Assembly (NCBI GenBank): GCA_003136475.1
Contig: PLEQ01000485.1
Coordinates: forward strand, 1,573-7,779
Length of the DNA stretch: 6,207 bases
Direction: 5' to 3'
Origin: Deltaproteobacteria bacterium
Lineage (GTDB): Bacteria > Bdellovibrionota_B > Oligoflexia > Oligoflexales > Bog-1112
A program made the position numbers and the translations under genes. The notes below the pieces were generated by a model. The model saw only the letters and a program-made list of their open reading frames with translations, was not told the DNA's origin and searched no databases. How positions within the stretch are numbered: the first letter of the stretch is position 1; each line of letters begins with the position of its first letter. This document shows, in pieces, positions 1 through 6,207 of this stretch.

Positions 1-2211
1 TTCTTAAATTGTAAAATCCACAACATCAAGTTGGTGGATCCGATCGATGAGACTGGGCATTTCACAGATCTCATTCCTGAGCTTGCAGGACAGTATTTTA
101 AGGATGCTGACAAAATCGTTTGTCGAATGCTGAAAGAAAAAGGCCGGCTCGTTAAGCAAGGAACGCTCAGCCATAGCTATCCCTTCGACGAGCGCACGGA
201 TACCCCACTCATGTACAGAGCGGTGCCGTCTTGGTATGTTGCCGTTGAGAAATTTGGCGATCGTCTCGTAGCGAACAATCAGAAAATCAACTGGGTTCCC
301 GGTCATATCAAAGATGGACGGATGGGATCTTGGTTGACGAATGCTCGGGACTGGGCCATTTCACGCAACCGTTTTTGGGGGACACCACTGCCGGTATGGA
401 TTTGTGATAAAGATCCGGCCCACGTCTGTGTGATTTCTTCAATCGCCGAATTGGAAAGAAAAGTCTCTAAAGAAATTCCAGATATTCATTTGCATCATGT
501 TTTGGAACTGCCTTTCGCATGTGCGAGTTGCAAGGGCTTGATGAAAAATGAAGGTTTGGTTTTTGACTGTTGGTTTGAGTCTGGCGCTATGCCCTATGCT
601 CAGATTCATTACCCTTTCACAGATAAGGAACGTTTTGCGAAAATTTTCCCTGCCGATTTTGTGGCCGAAGGTGTCGATCAAACCCGGGGCTGGTTCTACA
701 CTCTAAATGTTTTAGCGAGCGCCCTCTTCAATAGCCCGGCTTTTAAAAATGTGATCGTCAATGGTGTCATTCTGGATGAATCTGGTAAGAAGATGTCCAA
801 ACGTCATCGTAATTACACTCCGCCTGATGAATTGGTCGATAAATATGGCGCGGATAGTGTGCGTCTTTATATGCTCAATTCGTTTCTACTGCGTGCCGAA
901 GATCTTATTTTTGTCGATCAAGGGGTCAAAGACGTTACGCGATTGATGCTTTTACCACTTTGGAATGCTCTTTCATTTCTCACGACCTATGCCGCAGCGG
1001 ATGCGTGGTTTCCGCATGAGCGTTTGACTAACGGCGATTTAGACTATCTTAAAAGTCTCGCTTTAGATGAGATGGATCATTGGATACTTTCTCGTATGGA
1101 AGCTCTGGTGGCAGCGCTTGAAAAGTACATGTCGGAATACAAACTCTATCTGGTGGTGCCTGAAATTATCGAATTTATCGATGACCTCACAAACTGGTAT
1201 ATCCGATTGAGTCGACGTCGTTTCTGGGGAAGCTCCGATGCCGATAAGCTTCTCTTGCCGGAACAGGAAGCGGCGTTCGCGACCCTTTACCATGTCATGC
1301 TTAATTTCTCGAAAATTTTTGCACCTTTTGCCCCTTTTATATCGGAAAAGATTTTTAAAGAGCTCGTCCAAGGTTTCACAAATGTGAGGCAGTCGGTGCA
1401 CCTTTGCGATATGCCGCTAAGCTGCAAAGGTCTTCGCAAAGAAGCTTTGGAGCACCATATGGAGCTCTTGCAAACCATTGTTACAAACGGTCGTTCGCTA
1501 AGACAAAAACACAAACTCAAAGTGCGGCAAGTCCTGCCGTCGCTGACCGTGATTTCAAGGAATAAGGCTGATCGTTCGGTCATAGATCAGGGGCGCGCAA
1601 TTATTCAGAGTGAGCTTAACGTAAAGGTTGTCCACTTCACGACAGACGAAGCAAGCCATGTCCGCCTGACCTTGAAGCCCAACCTTCGCACTCTCGGTGC
1701 GCGTTTTGGCGCTAAACTGCGTGAGCTCATACAGTTCCTAGCGGAAACAAACATGTCGCAAGAGAAGGTTCTTGCGATCGTAAATCGCGTGGAAGACCAG
1801 GGCTCAGTCGAGCTTTTGAGGCACACCTTGACTATCGACGATTTCTTGATTGATCGTCAACCGATCGATGGCAGTCTCATCGCTTCCGAGAAAGGCCTTA
1901 CTATTCTTTTAGAAACCAAGCTCAGTCCCGAATTGATTGCGGAAGGTTGGGCGCGCGAGCTTGTCAACCGCATTCAGAATTTGCGCAAAGATAGTGGTTT
2001 GCTCGTTTCCGATCGCATCGTACTGCAGCTTATGGCACCGGAGCTTCTTGCTAAGGCTATAGAAACTCACCGGGCGTACATATTGAGTGAAACCCTTGGC
2101 AAGCGTTTGGAAATTTTGGCAAATGGGGCTGAAAGTACTTTGAAGTTTAGAGAGAGTTACGAAATTGACGATATGACCTGTATAATTGCATTAGAAGCTC
2201 AAAAAAATTAA
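1..2211 (+). CDS. ileS: Isoleucyl-tRNA synthetase, eukaryotic-like (IleS2) type, 5'-truncated by window edge
   Basis: This class I aminoacyl-tRNA synthetase charges tRNA-Ile in the cytoplasm. The frame is open from base 1, so the TTG at 31 is not the start; 736 residues are visible. Family members of this type are about 1030-1050 aa, so roughly 300 N-terminal residues, with the HIGH motif and most of the CP1 editing domain, lie upstream. Visible in order (numbered from base 1) are the end of the editing insert (VDPIDETGHF, about residues 12-21), HSYPF and PSWYVAVE, WAISRNRFWGTPLP, FDCWFESGAMPYAQ, GVDQTRGWFYTL, and the ATP-binding KMSKR loop at residues 264-268 (bases 790-804). The helical anticodon-binding domain follows, with NWYIRLSRRRFW. 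The last two signatures and the lack of a C-terminal zinc finger point to IleS2, the form typically insensitive to mupirocin. The CxxC knuckle after WGTPLP is degenerate: C135 has no partner three residues on, while C174/C177 remain. It ends 17 bases before the next gene, probably in an operon. Confidence 0.97.
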   Translation, partial: FLNCKIHNIKLVDPIDETGHFTDLIPELAGQYFKDADKIVCRMLKEKGRLVKQGTLSHSYPFDERTDTPLMYRAVPSWYVAVEKFGDRLVANNQKINWVPGHIKDGRMGSWLTNARDWAISRNRFWGTPLPVWICDKDPAHVCVISSIAELERKVSKEIPDIHLHHVLELPFACASCKGLMKNEGLVFDCWFESGAMPYAQIHYPFTDKERFAKIFPADFVAEGVDQTRGWFYTLNVLASALFNSPAFKNVIVNGVILDESGKKMSKRHRNYTPPDELVDKYGADSVRLYMLNSFLLRAEDLIFVDQGVKDVTRLMLLPLWNALSFLTTYAAADAWFPHERLTNGDLDYLKSLALDEMDHWILSRMEALVAALEKYMSEYKLYLVVPEIIEFIDDLTNWYIRLSRRRFWGSSDADKLLLPEQEAAFATLYHVMLNFSKIFAPFAPFISEKIFKELVQGFTNVRQSVHLCDMPLSCKGLRKEALEHHMELLQTIVTNGRSLRQKHKLKVRQVLPSLTVISRNKADRSVIDQGRAIIQSELNVKVVHFTTDEASHVRLTLKPNLRTLGARFGAKLRELIQFLAETNMSQEKVLAIVNRVEDQGSVELLRHTLTIDDFLIDRQPIDGSLIASEKGLTILLETKLSPELIAEGWARELVNRIQNLRKDSGLLVSDRIVLQLMAPELLAKAIETHRAYILSETLGKRLEILANGAESTLKFRESYEIDDMTCIIALEAQKN

Positions 2212-2213
2212 CT

Positions 2214-2218
2214 ACGGA
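2214..2218 (+). promoter_or_regulatory. Weak ribosome binding site for the lipoprotein gene
   Basis: The bases acgga lie in the 17-base gap after the ileS stop, 10 bases before the GTG at 2229. The match to a Shine-Dalgarno sequence is partial. It supports the GTG start together with the signal peptide, which begins exactly there. Translation could also be helped by ribosomes ending ileS just upstream. Confidence 0.4.
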
Positions 2219-2228
2219 TTTTAACTCT

Positions 2229-3269
2229 GTGGATAGGTTCATTCGTTTTAGTCTACTCATCGGTTTTCTTTGGTCTCTGCAAGCTTGTTATCTTATAAAT
2301 AACGCCTACTATCTCAATAATCTCTATAATTCGCGCCGTAAAATTGATGATATGTTGAATGATCGGAGCACGCCGCAAAGTACACGTGAGAAATTGCTTA
2401 TTGTGAAAGAGATTCTTGCCTATGCCAAAAAGGAAGGCCTTAATACTGAAGATAAGTACCAAGAATACATTGAAGTCGGTGATCGCCCGCTCAGCTATAT
2501 TGTGGAAGCTGCGGAAATTGATCAGTTAAAACAAATTACCTGGTGGTTCCCAGTGGTGGGAGATGTCCCCTACCTTGGCTACCTTGAGAAAAAAGAGCGA
2601 GATGAAAAGGCCGAATCCCTCCGCTTAAAGGGCTACGATATTTACGAATCGGAGGCGGAGGCTTTTTCCGGTCTAGGTTGGCTTCGTGACCCTATTTTGA
2701 GTTCTTATCTCAAAGGCAGTACGGCATCTTTGGCAAATCTTCTTTTTCATGAATTGACCCATGCCACACTTTGGATTCCAGGCAGTGTGGAGTTCAATGA
2801 AAATCTTGCAAGTTTTGTCGGGGACATTTTGACAATCAAATATTTGCAGAGTAAAAGTCAACTGACGGAGTTGAATAGTTACTCCTTGCGAAAGTCGGAT
2901 CGTGAGAAATTCAATTCCTGGCTAACGGAGCTTCGCAAGTCACTGGATAACCTTTATCAAAAGCGAGGTGCTATCCCCCGTGCAGAACTCTTGGTCATGA
3001 AGAAGGAAGTTTTTTCAAGCTATTTGAGGGAAAAACGTCCGCACTTCTCTTCCGCTGACTACATAGGCAAAGATGAGTGGAATAATGCGGTGGTCCTTGC
3101 GGCTTCGTTGTATATATCCAAAGCTGACAAGTTTGCTAAGGCCTGGGCCTGCGTAGGAGATCTTCAAGTGGGGCAATTCTTAAAGAAAATTAAAGAGACG
3201 AACAAAAGCTCCTCCGACCCTTTCCAGGCCTTGGAAAGCCTTTGCGCGGTGTCTGGGAGCACCCCATGA
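2229..3269 (+). CDS. Predicted lipoprotein zinc aminopeptidase (COG4324 / Aminopep family)
   Basis: This is a 346-aa envelope protein read from a GTG start. No ATG is close enough to preserve the signal peptide, so GTG is preferred. Residues 1-20 form a lipoprotein signal: a basic start, a hydrophobic stretch, and the lipobox LQAC with Cys20 as the lipidation site. Tyr at +2 gives no inner-membrane retention signal, so outer-membrane anchoring is possible. The mature N-terminus (CYLINNAYYLNN) resembles the conserved start of predicted aminopeptidases. The metalloprotease core has HELTH at residues 174-178 (His174, Glu175, His178) and FNENLASF with Glu191 as the probable third zinc ligand, the gluzincin HExxH...NE pattern that defines this family. 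Aminopeptidase activity is a family-level prediction and the physiological substrate is unknown. The C-terminal part (about 210-346) is mostly helical and basic without a recognised motif. The gene follows ileS by 17 bases and its stop overlaps the mgtE start, so it looks co-transcribed. The family call is strong, the activity less so. Confidence 0.85.
   Translation: MDRFIRFSLLIGFLWSLQACYLINNAYYLNNLYNSRRKIDDMLNDRSTPQSTREKLLIVKEILAYAKKEGLNTEDKYQEYIEVGDRPLSYIVEAAEIDQLKQITWWFPVVGDVPYLGYLEKKERDEKAESLRLKGYDIYESEAEAFSGLGWLRDPILSSYLKGSTASLANLLFHELTHATLWIPGSVEFNENLASFVGDILTIKYLQSKSQLTELNSYSLRKSDREKFNSWLTELRKSLDNLYQKRGAIPRAELLVMKKEVFSSYLREKRPHFSSADYIGKDEWNNAVVLAASLYISKADKFAKAWACVGDLQVGQFLKKIKETNKSSSDPFQALESLCAVSGSTP
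3255..3259 (+). promoter_or_regulatory. Ribosome binding site that sets the mgtE start
   Basis: The bases gggag sit six bases before the ATG at 3266, inside the end of the lipoprotein gene. This favours 3266 over the in-frame ATG at 3242, which would add eight residues (MRGVWEHP) foreign to the family and has no such site in front of it. Confidence 0.65.
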
Positions 3270-4642
3270 CACAGGCTAATGGCGTCTTATTGAGTCCGGC
3301 CTACGTAGCGGATATGTTGGGATCTCGGGAATTTAAAAAGCTACGAGCTCTCTTCAAAGAAAAAGAGGATGCCGATCTAGCCGATATCTTTTCGCAGCTC
3401 AATATTGCAGAATGCGTTTTGTCACTGCGACTTATTGCAAGAGATCGACGCCCTAGCTTGTTTTCCGATATGGAATTTGAAAGGCAAAAGGAGCTTGTCG
3501 AAGAACTGCCTGATGTCATGAGCTCCTCTCTTCTCAATGAGATGGAGCCTGACGAACGAACAAAACTGTTTGAGAGTTTGCCCCAGGATATTTGCGATGT
3601 CCTCCTTTTAAAGCTCAATCCCGAAGAACGTGAAATTGCGAATCAACTGTTGAGTTATCCCGAAGATTCCGTGGGTAGGCTCATGACTTCCGATTTTTTG
3701 ACTTTGAACGAGCGCATGGACGTGCTTTCGGCCCTGAAGTCTATTCACTGGAGCCGCGCGCTCCCTGAAGAATTTCTCCACTATCTTTTTGTAACGGATG
3801 AGGACGGTAAACTTATAGGCGAAGCCAGCTTAGCTTCGCTAGTCGTTTGCGATCCATCGAGTACCCTCATTCGAGAGATGATGAAAAAGAGTCATGTCTC
3901 TCTGAGTCCGTACGATCCGCAACAAAGAGCTGTGGAGTTGTTTCGTAAATATGATCACCTCTATATTCCAGTAGTCGATGACGAAAACAAAATCATTGGC
4001 ATTGTGACAGCTGATGATGTGTTTGAAGTTGCTGAAGAAGAGGCGACGGAAGATATTCAGCAATTTGGGGGACACGGAGCGCTAGAAGATTCTTATTTCC
4101 AGACCCCGCTTCTAACCATGTTAAAGAAGCGAGCGGGGGCACTCGGTATACTCTTTGTGAGTGGCTTTCTTACTTCGGAAGCCCTGCGTATTTACCACGA
4201 TACTTTGGCGCAATGGAGCTTTTTAACTTTTTTTATTCCCTTAATCATCGCATCCGGCGGTAACTCTGGCACTCAGGCGGCGTCTTTAATTATCCGAGGC
4301 CTGGCCATTAACGAATTTTCATTGCGTGATTCTGGCAAGGTGCTCTCCAAAGAGATCGTGATGGGGATCATCCTGGGTTTGATTTTGGCCTGCCTCTGGT
4401 GTGTACGGGCTTATTTCATGGATTTGAGTGGCCCACTCACGCTTATCGTGAGTATTTCGATCATCACCATCGTGTTGTTCGGGGTCATTGCCGGTTCCAT
4501 GCTGCCCTTCTTTTTCAGTGCCGTAAAACTGGATCCCGCAGTGGTCTCTTCGCCTTTCATTTCGACACTGGTTGATGTTACTGGCATCCTGATTTTTTTG
4601 AATATCGCGATCTGGATATTCAAATACTTCGGGGTCACCTAG
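3266..4642 (+). CDS. mgtE: Magnesium transporter MgtE
   Basis: This is a 458-aa inner-membrane Mg2+ channel/transporter, close to the usual 450 aa of the family. Residues 1 to about 130 form the helical MgtE N domain, with the repeated acidic helices typical of it (for example EELPDVMSSSLLNEMEPDE). A CBS pair follows: the first begins near SVGRLMTSDFLTL (about 135-195), the second runs about 200-260 and contains YIPVVDDENKIIGIVTADDV. The connecting segment EEEATEDIQQFGG leads to the membrane domain from about 285, with about five helices. Key signatures are GGNSGTQ at residues 331-337 and LDPAVVSSPFISTLVDVTG, where Asp437 corresponds to the pore Mg2+-coordinating Asp432 of Thermus MgtE. In this family the cytosolic N and CBS domains bind Mg2+ and close the pore when intracellular Mg2+ is high, so regulation is largely built into the protein. 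I saw no Mg2+ riboswitch ahead of it. The start overlaps the previous stop as ATGA, indicating translational coupling, and the next gene starts on the base after its stop. Confidence 0.96.
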   Translation: MTQANGVLLSPAYVADMLGSREFKKLRALFKEKEDADLADIFSQLNIAECVLSLRLIARDRRPSLFSDMEFERQKELVEELPDVMSSSLLNEMEPDERTKLFESLPQDICDVLLLKLNPEEREIANQLLSYPEDSVGRLMTSDFLTLNERMDVLSALKSIHWSRALPEEFLHYLFVTDEDGKLIGEASLASLVVCDPSSTLIREMMKKSHVSLSPYDPQQRAVELFRKYDHLYIPVVDDENKIIGIVTADDVFEVAEEEATEDIQQFGGHGALEDSYFQTPLLTMLKKRAGALGILFVSGFLTSEALRIYHDTLAQWSFLTFFIPLIIASGGNSGTQAASLIIRGLAINEFSLRDSGKVLSKEIVMGIILGLILACLWCVRAYFMDLSGPLTLIVSISIITIVLFGVIAGSMLPFFFSAVKLDPAVVSSPFISTLVDVTGILIFLNIAIWIFKYFGVT

Positions 4643-5320
4643 ATGTGGATTGATGAACTTGCGGTTCAGAACTGCCATATTCCCCTTCATGCCCTCGTAT
4701 GGGTGCCAAAGACCGTTTGCGTGGTGCTCGGGAATGCGAATCAAGGCGAACGTGAATGCCATCTGAGCCATTGCCAAGCAGATGCTGTACCCATATGGAA
4801 ACGCGCTGGAGGAGGCGGTGCTGTCGTTTTGCATTCAGGGTGTGTCGTTTTGACTTTAGGCCTGTGGGTGAACCATTATTATCGCAATTCCGAATTTTTT
4901 CATGCCATAAACACGGCACTTATAAGGACTCTGCAAAAGAAATTCCCCGATCTACGCAGTTTAGCGCAAGACGGTTTTAGCGACATCACCTTGAATGGGC
5001 GCAAAATCGTTGGAACTTCGTTATTTCGAAGCCGGAACTATTTGTTGTATCAAGCCTCAATTTTAGTGGACTCACGTTTGAGTCTGATCGAGCGTTATTT
5101 AGCCCACCCGAGTCGTGAACCGGTCTATCGACAAGGAAAATCGCATCGTGATTTTCTAAGTTCGTTGGCTGAAGCTTCACCTCATTGCCCAATAGAAGAT
5201 GTCAGAGCGAGTATAGAGACAGAAATTGCGCTAGCTCTTCATAAAGAACTGCGTGAGGAGCTGTGCGAGCCGCACCCGTCTCAAATTGACTATTTACGCA
5301 AGCGTTTCGGATTGGCCTAG
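4643..5320 (+). CDS. Lipoate-protein ligase A-like protein (BPL/LplA/LipB catalytic fold, single domain)
   Basis: This 225-aa cytoplasmic protein probably attaches lipoate (or octanoate) to the lysine of lipoyl domains in 2-oxoacid dehydrogenases or GcvH. It starts WIDELAV, matching the DE-containing first helix of the family, which supports the ATG at 4643. Next come VCVVLGNANQ, the lipoyl-AMP loop KRAGGGGAVVLH (residues 53-64; canonical RRxSGGGAV), and GFSDITLNGRKIVGTS (111-126), whose Lys121 is the expected catalytic lysine. YLAHPSREPVYRQGKSHRDF then matches the family's late motif. Cys is absent from the region where LipM/LipL-type octanoyltransferases carry theirs, so a ligase is more likely. 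Length matches the catalytic domain only; the C-terminal accessory domain of E. coli LplA (338 aa) is missing. The usual H(H)G after the lysine segment is replaced by YQAS (Tyr137 onward). The gene follows the mgtE stop with no gap and in the same frame. It could instead be an amidotransferase acting on lipoyl-GcvH. Confidence 0.8.
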   Translation: MWIDELAVQNCHIPLHALVWVPKTVCVVLGNANQGERECHLSHCQADAVPIWKRAGGGGAVVLHSGCVVLTLGLWVNHYYRNSEFFHAINTALIRTLQKKFPDLRSLAQDGFSDITLNGRKIVGTSLFRSRNYLLYQASILVDSRLSLIERYLAHPSREPVYRQGKSHRDFLSSLAEASPHCPIEDVRASIETEIALALHKELREELCEPHPSQIDYLRKRFGLA

Positions 5321-5331
5321 AAAAAATCCGA
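5307..5331. terminator. Possible weak bidirectional terminator hairpin between convergent genes
   Basis: TCGGATT (5307-5313) can pair with AATCCGA (5325-5331) around an 11-base loop, covering the end of the ligase gene and the 13-base gap to the convergent gene. A run of six A (5321-5326) gives a T tract on the minus strand, but it lies within the loop and stem rather than after it. No T tract follows on the plus strand. The location is right for a terminator; the structure is weak, so this may be chance. Confidence 0.25.
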
Positions 5332-5333
5332 GC

Positions 5334-6206
5334 TTAGATGCGTTCGCGAATTTGCGGCAAAAAGCGTCGGTAGAGGCTTACCGTAAATAACGGGAGACTA
5401 GCGAATAAGAGCGAGTAGAGAAATGCGCTGAACAGCTTTTGGAAAAGAAACGGCAGACTGAATGGAAAATTGAGAAAGGGCCTTGTCCACAGCTCGCGTG
5501 AGAGCCCAAGTGACTCATCGAGCGTGAGTACCCCGTTAGCGGTTTCGGCGATAATGGATTCCCCCAAAAAGAGCAAGGCTCCAAAAACCATAAGGGTGAA
5601 CGCTACATTAAAGGTGGTCGCAATGGCGGGGTTTGTGTATTTGAGGAAAAGCGAACGAGCCATAGCGGCCCCAACCCGCCTTCCTTCCGCAACATAAAGC
5701 ACAGGCGCCATCAAAATAAGCATGGAAAAAATGCGAAAAGGCCCCCAGAGGAAGCGTTCAAGGCTCATCAGAAAAACGAGCCCAAGAAGGAGGATGCCTT
5801 TGGGAAAAAACTGCCTAAGCCCCCAAAAAAAGGCAGATAAAACGCTAAGCGGCGCTTGGCCGTCTTGATGGTCCAAGGCGATTCGCACCAGACCCATATA
5901 GGCGGCGAAGAAGATAAGCGTGAGGCCGAGAAGAACCCCCAAGCAGGGGCTGAAAAATCCCGCAGCGGTCTCCAGAAAGAGGCGGTAGTGAACCTGAGAA
6001 TTTAGGCTAATAATCTGTTCCGTAAGGATTTTTAATTGGTTCACCGTAGGTTTGCTGAGTAAAGAAAGCACACCTTCAGCAATCAGCTGGGGAATGAAAA
6101 AGGCAAAAACCACCATTAAAAGAATCGAGCGGCGAAGGGCTGCAAAAGTTTGATACGCCTCGGTACATATGTTAAAGGTGGAAACCGTTTGTTGATTGCT
6201 ATCCAT
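5334..6206 (-). CDS. Six-helix integral membrane protein of unknown function
   Basis: This protein has 290 visible residues, starting at an ATG (6204-6206) one base from the window edge. The true start could lie further out and no ribosome binding site can be seen. I do not recognise a named family with confidence. Hydrophobic segments are at about residues 27-50, 84-111, 134-153, 156-174, 196-218 and 257-280. Arg25-Arg26 before the first helix and the basic tail YRRFLPQIRERI suggest both ends are cytoplasmic, consistent with six helices. The segment APVLYVAEGRRVGAAMARSLFL (about 167-188, split around helix 4) resembles the 'P-x-x-x-x-E...A-x-x-RS' pattern of the glycerophosphodiester phosphodiesterase membrane domain and DUF975/YciC-like membrane proteins, which are often of unknown role. 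This similarity is from memory of patterns and is tentative. There is no catalytic motif. The gene converges on the ligase gene with 13 bases between stops, so it belongs to a separate transcript whose promoter is outside the window. Confidence 0.8.
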   Translation of the reverse strand: MDSNQQTVSTFNICTEAYQTFAALRRSILLMVVFAFFIPQLIAEGVLSLLSKPTVNQLKILTEQIISLNSQVHYRLFLETAAGFFSPCLGVLLGLTLIFFAAYMGLVRIALDHQDGQAPLSVLSAFFWGLRQFFPKGILLLGLVFLMSLERFLWGPFRIFSMLILMAPVLYVAEGRRVGAAMARSLFLKYTNPAIATTFNVAFTLMVFGALLFLGESIIAETANGVLTLDESLGLSRELWTRPFLNFPFSLPFLFQKLFSAFLYSLLFASLPLFTVSLYRRFLPQIRERI

Positions 6207-6207
6207 C

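Noticed and set aside
31..33. TTG as a possible start of the ileS gene
   Set aside because: The frame is open to base 1 and the residues before it fit the IleRS editing-domain context. The HIGH motif and the front of the enzyme are missing, so the gene runs in from upstream.
2205..2235. Possible promoter in the gap between ileS and the lipoprotein gene
   Set aside because: Only 17 bases separate the genes. The A/T-rich end of ileS does not give a convincing -35/-10 pair, and operon structure explains the layout better.
3242..3265. Upstream ATG giving an eight-residue longer MgtE
   Set aside because: The ATG at 3266 has gggag six bases ahead and forms a standard ATGA overlap; the extra residues do not resemble MgtE N-termini.
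4319..4834. A 171-codon open frame on the minus strand spanning the mgtE-ligase junction
   Set aside because: It lies antisense to two well-supported genes, its product is low in hydrophobic structure and rich in Q/D/H, and it shows no recognisable motif. It is a shadow frame.
5470..5697. A 75-codon plus-strand frame inside the leftward membrane-protein gene
   Set aside because: It is antisense to a continuous 290-codon frame with clear transmembrane segments, and its Ser/Lys-rich product has no motif.

Overview
This window is compact, ordinary-looking bacterial chromosome. Four genes run rightward almost without gaps: the 3' part of an isoleucyl-tRNA synthetase gene (ileS), a lipoprotein metalloprotease/aminopeptidase of the COG4324 type, an MgtE-type magnesium transporter, and a single-domain lipoate-protein ligase-like protein. 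A fifth gene, for a multi-pass membrane protein of unknown function, converges on them from the right end. I saw no RNA gene, CRISPR array, insertion sequence or prophage signal, and no gene-free stretch longer than a few tens of bases.

Organism: the second gene encodes a lipoprotein signal peptide ending in LQAC, which fits a didermic (Gram-negative) bacterium. The synthetase is of the eukaryotic-like IleS2 type rather than the E. coli type. That form is scattered among bacterial phyla, so it does not fix the taxon. Base composition is moderate and looks even across the window. A lineage such as Bdellovibrionota/Oligoflexia or Chlamydiae would be compatible, but this is a guess.

Layout: ileS is open at the left edge and ends at 2211. 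After 17 bases the lipoprotein gene begins on a GTG (2229). Its stop overlaps the mgtE start in an ATGA (3266-3269). The mgtE stop TAG (4640-4642) is followed directly by the ATG of the ligase gene at 4643, in the same reading frame. The ligase gene ends at 5320, and 13 bases later lies the stop of the leftward membrane-protein gene, which reaches the right edge. The spacing argues that the four rightward genes share one transcript.

How they work together: no single pathway links the four. Translation (IleRS), envelope proteolysis, Mg2+ uptake and lipoate attachment to 2-oxoacid dehydrogenases/GcvH are all housekeeping or nutrient functions. I do not find convincing evidence of a new system. 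The points most worth checking are the lipoate ligase-like protein with non-canonical active-site neighbours, its in-frame TAG/ATG junction with mgtE, and the unassigned six-helix membrane protein.
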